From an uncultured Oscillospiraceae bacterium (GTDB taxonomy: Bacteria; Bacillota; Clostridia; Oscillospirales; Oscillospiraceae): a stretch of 34,371 nt of DNA. The position numbers were made by a program, and so were the translations under genes. Numbering within the stretch: the stretch's first letter is position 1; each line of letters opens with the position of its first letter. Below the pieces are notes generated by a model. The model saw nothing but the letters and a program-made list of their open reading frames with translations, was not told the DNA's origin and did not search any database. Positions 32,518 to 34,371 of this stretch are shown in pieces. The DNA lies in the NCBI GenBank assembly GCA_944387615.1, contig CALXFP010000226.1, forward strand, positions 1 to 34,371, read 5' to 3'.

Positions 32518-33105
32518 TTATCCCTTATATGTCCGAATGATATTTTCTGCCATTTCTGACTTTGAGATTCGCAAATCCATTGCCTGCTTTTCTATGTAAC
32601 GGTGAGCATCGCTTTCTTTCATTCCCAGACATTCAATCAGCAGCCACTTGGCCCGGTTTACCAAACGAATTTCTTCGATTTTCTTTTCCACACTCATTTG
32701 CTTTTGCTCCATCTGGCGCAGCCGTTCTCGGGTAGCGCAGAGCACACGCAGACTCTGAACAATCAGCTGTGAGTTGGTGGGTTTGGATAGGGTCAGCACA
32801 CCATAGGGCATTGCTTTCGTATAAATTTCGTTGTACAAATCATTTTTCACCAGCAGCAAGACTCCGCTGCTGCTGTCTGTGCAGGTAGAAATTGCCAGCC
32901 GCAGCCCGAAGTCATCTGGCAGCGGGGCATTGATGATTACAATATCATAGGTACCTTCCAGCAATCGACGCTGGGCCTCCGCCACACTTTTCGCATGCAC
33001 CACCGGCCAATAGTCCGTTGAGGGAAGCAATGGTTCCATAACCGTGAAAAACGAGCTGGCAGCGGATACAATCAGAACACCATACGTTCTTTCCTGAAAA
33101 ACCAT
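32518..33105 (-). CDS. ANTAR domain response regulator (antiterminator)
   Basis: A 195-residue protein: a receiver-like N-terminal domain (about 1-115), a coiled-coil (about 120-145) and a C-terminal ANTAR RNA-binding domain (about 140-190) with VNRAKWLLIECLGMKESDAHRYIEKQAMD. The receiver is atypical, since the expected phospho-acceptor Asp region reads VIINAPLPDD, with Asn in place of the usual Asp. ANTAR proteins bind paired hexaloop hairpins in leader RNAs and prevent termination. Proteins of this type (NitR) lie downstream of glnA in clostridia. It is 36 bp after glnA in the same direction, with AGGAGG at its start. Confidence 0.88.
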   Translation of the reverse strand: MVFQERTYGVLIVSAASSFFTVMEPLLPSTDYWPVVHAKSVAEAQRRLLEGTYDIVIINAPLPDDFGLRLAISTCTDSSSGVLLLVKNDLYNEIYTKAMPYGVLTLSKPTNSQLIVQSLRVLCATRERLRQMEQKQMSVEKKIEEIRLVNRAKWLLIECLGMKESDAHRYIEKQAMDLRISKSEMAENIIRTYKG

Positions 33106-33141
33106 GGATTTGTTCCCTCCTTTCTTCCCTTATCGTTCCGG

Positions 33142-34350
33142 CTATTTCAAAAAGGCCTCCAGTATTTTCTCCGGGATATGAGATTGAAGGAAGGAACTTT
33201 CCTGTGCAATGGTTTTTGCTTCCTGAATCGATGATGGCAGTTTCCGATATTGGGCAAGTTGTTGGGCTGATGCCGCAAAGGCATTGAAGTCCGCTGCTGC
33301 AGGGGGAGTCAGCCGATTCTCGATGCCATACAACGCGGCATGAATCACCAGTGCAAACGCAAGGTAGGGATTGGCCATGGGGTCTGCCGAACGGATCTCC
33401 GCTCTGAGCCGACCTTCCGGAGATGCTGGAATCCGGATCAGCTGGGAGCGATTTTCTTTCGACCAGGTAATATAGCTGGGGGCTTTGTCCCGGCCCAGTC
33501 GCCGGTAAGAGTCCTCACAGGGATTGAGAAACAGCGTCATTTCCCGAATTTTCTCCAATAAGCCGGCAATCACTGCTTCCAACGGCTGCCGATCGTCGGG
33601 ACCATGGACGGAAAGGTTAATATGCATACCGTTTCCATCCTTATCCGGCAAGGGCTTGGGAGAAAAGTCTGCATACAGACCATTGCGGGCAGCAACGGCT
33701 TTTACCACAGCGTAAAAAGTGGCAGCATTATCCGCAGCGGTAAGGGGATCCGCATAGCGGAAATCGATTTCATTCTGGCCCGGGCCGCTTTCGTGATGGG
33801 AGCTTTCCGGCTGAATTCCCATTTGCTCCAGCATCAAACAGATTTCCCGACGAACATTTTCTCCCTTATCCTCCGGGGCAATGTCCATATATCCGGCAAA
33901 ATCATAGGGTACTTTGGTAGGATTTCCCTGTTCATCCAATTTGAACAGATAAAACTCCATTTCAGATCCAAAATCAAAGGAATACCCGGCACTCTCGGCC
34001 TGAGCAACCGCACGTTTTAGAATCTGCCGGGTGTCTCCGTAAAAAGGGGTTCCGTCCGGATGTGTAATATCACAAAACATCCGCACAACCTTGCCCTGCT
34101 GGGGTCTCCACGGCAGCTGCACCAGCGTAGACGGATCGGGGTGCAAAAACAAATCCGAACGCAACTCCCCACCAAAACCGTCAATAGCGGACGCATCCAT
34201 GGCAATACCGTACTGAAACGCCCGGGGCAGCTCATCAGCCATAATGGCAATATTTTTCTGCCGTCCGAATACATCGCAAAAGGCCAGACGGATAAATTTT
34301 ACATCTGTTTCCCGGGCAAACGCTATGACCTCTTCCGGTGAATATTTCAT
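33142..34350 (-). CDS. glnA: Type I glutamine synthetase, short form
   Basis: A 402-residue GlnA that makes glutamine from glutamate, ammonia and ATP. Motifs: DGTPFYGDTR, FGSEMEFYLFKLD (metal glutamates), SHHESGPGQNEIDF, KPLPDKDGNGMHINLS, NRSQLIRIPAS and AEIRSADPMANPYLA. B. subtilis GlnA has 444 residues; here the last ~23 after FIEAK are missing and a few short internal gaps occur. The feedback-inhibition arginine (R62 in B. subtilis, GFVRIEE) is Gly61 in GFGGELR. The Tyr-adenylylation site of GSI-beta is absent. The promoter and any leader lie beyond the right edge; AAGAAGGAA precedes the ATG. Confidence 0.93.
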   Translation of the reverse strand: MKYSPEEVIAFARETDVKFIRLAFCDVFGRQKNIAIMADELPRAFQYGIAMDASAIDGFGGELRSDLFLHPDPSTLVQLPWRPQQGKVVRMFCDITHPDGTPFYGDTRQILKRAVAQAESAGYSFDFGSEMEFYLFKLDEQGNPTKVPYDFAGYMDIAPEDKGENVRREICLMLEQMGIQPESSHHESGPGQNEIDFRYADPLTAADNAATFYAVVKAVAARNGLYADFSPKPLPDKDGNGMHINLSVHGPDDRQPLEAVIAGLLEKIREMTLFLNPCEDSYRRLGRDKAPSYITWSKENRSQLIRIPASPEGRLRAEIRSADPMANPYLAFALVIHAALYGIENRLTPPAAADFNAFAASAQQLAQYRKLPSSIQEAKTIAQESSFLQSHIPEKILEAFLK

Positions 34351-34371
34351 AAGATTCCTTCTTTCTTCTAG

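Noticed and set aside
1..34371. CRISPR arrays, tRNA or rRNA genes, insertion sequences, prophage genes
   Set aside because: No spaced direct repeats, no tRNA-like cloverleaf or rRNA sequence, and no transposase, integrase or phage structural protein seen on either strand.

Overview
The window reads as a chromosomal segment of a low-to-mid GC Gram-positive anaerobe. A member of the Clostridia, probably a gut Oscillospirales-type bacterium, fits best. The reasons are strong AGGAGG-type ribosome binding sites, sigma-A type promoters, Firmicutes-style gene orders (tig-clpP-clpX-lon-engB; rplS-lepB-rbgA-rnhB-yraN), an ANTAR regulator beside glnA, and a speA-speE-speB-casdh-nspC polyamine operon. 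The species call is inference. I see no rRNA, tRNA, insertion sequence, phage gene or CRISPR array.

Positions 1-7273 (minus strand) hold a surface polysaccharide operon. In transcription order the genes match capD, capM, capN, capL, capE, capF and capG of the Staphylococcus aureus type 5/8 capsule pathway. That set would make UDP-D-FucNAc and UDP-L-FucNAc, load the first sugar phosphate on undecaprenyl phosphate and add L-FucNAc. capG runs off the left edge. Upstream of capD are two promoters and a 12-bp-arm inverted repeat at the start site of the distal one.

Positions 7308-10340 hold tepA (minus strand), then ybaK, a small TSCPD protein gene and a MATE transporter gene (plus strand), closed by a bidirectional terminator. 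Positions 10340-17314 (minus strand) are a protein quality-control block: tig, clpP, clpX, lon, engB and a small unknown gene. Positions 17334-22690 (minus strand) are a tightly overlapping operon: lepB, rbgA, rnhB, yraN, an M19 dipeptidase gene, a degenerate threonine-synthase-like gene, a tiny membrane protein gene and a metallophosphoesterase gene. rplS, with its own promoter, leader and terminator, lies upstream, followed by a cell-wall amidase gene and a divergent AIM24-family gene.

Positions 24934-31607 (plus strand) are the polyamine operon. It has a strong promoter next to a palindrome, a leader of nearly 400 nt with many helices, a terminator just before the first ribosome binding site, then speA, speE, speB, a carboxy(nor)spermidine dehydrogenase gene, nspC and a cupin gene. 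A tocopherol-cyclase-like gene follows. The right end (minus strand) carries a short type I glutamine synthetase gene followed by an ANTAR antiterminator gene.

The items most worth follow-up are the unidentified leader RNA before speA, the threonine synthase homologue whose PLP lysine position is aspartate, and the operator/dual-promoter region of the capsule operon.
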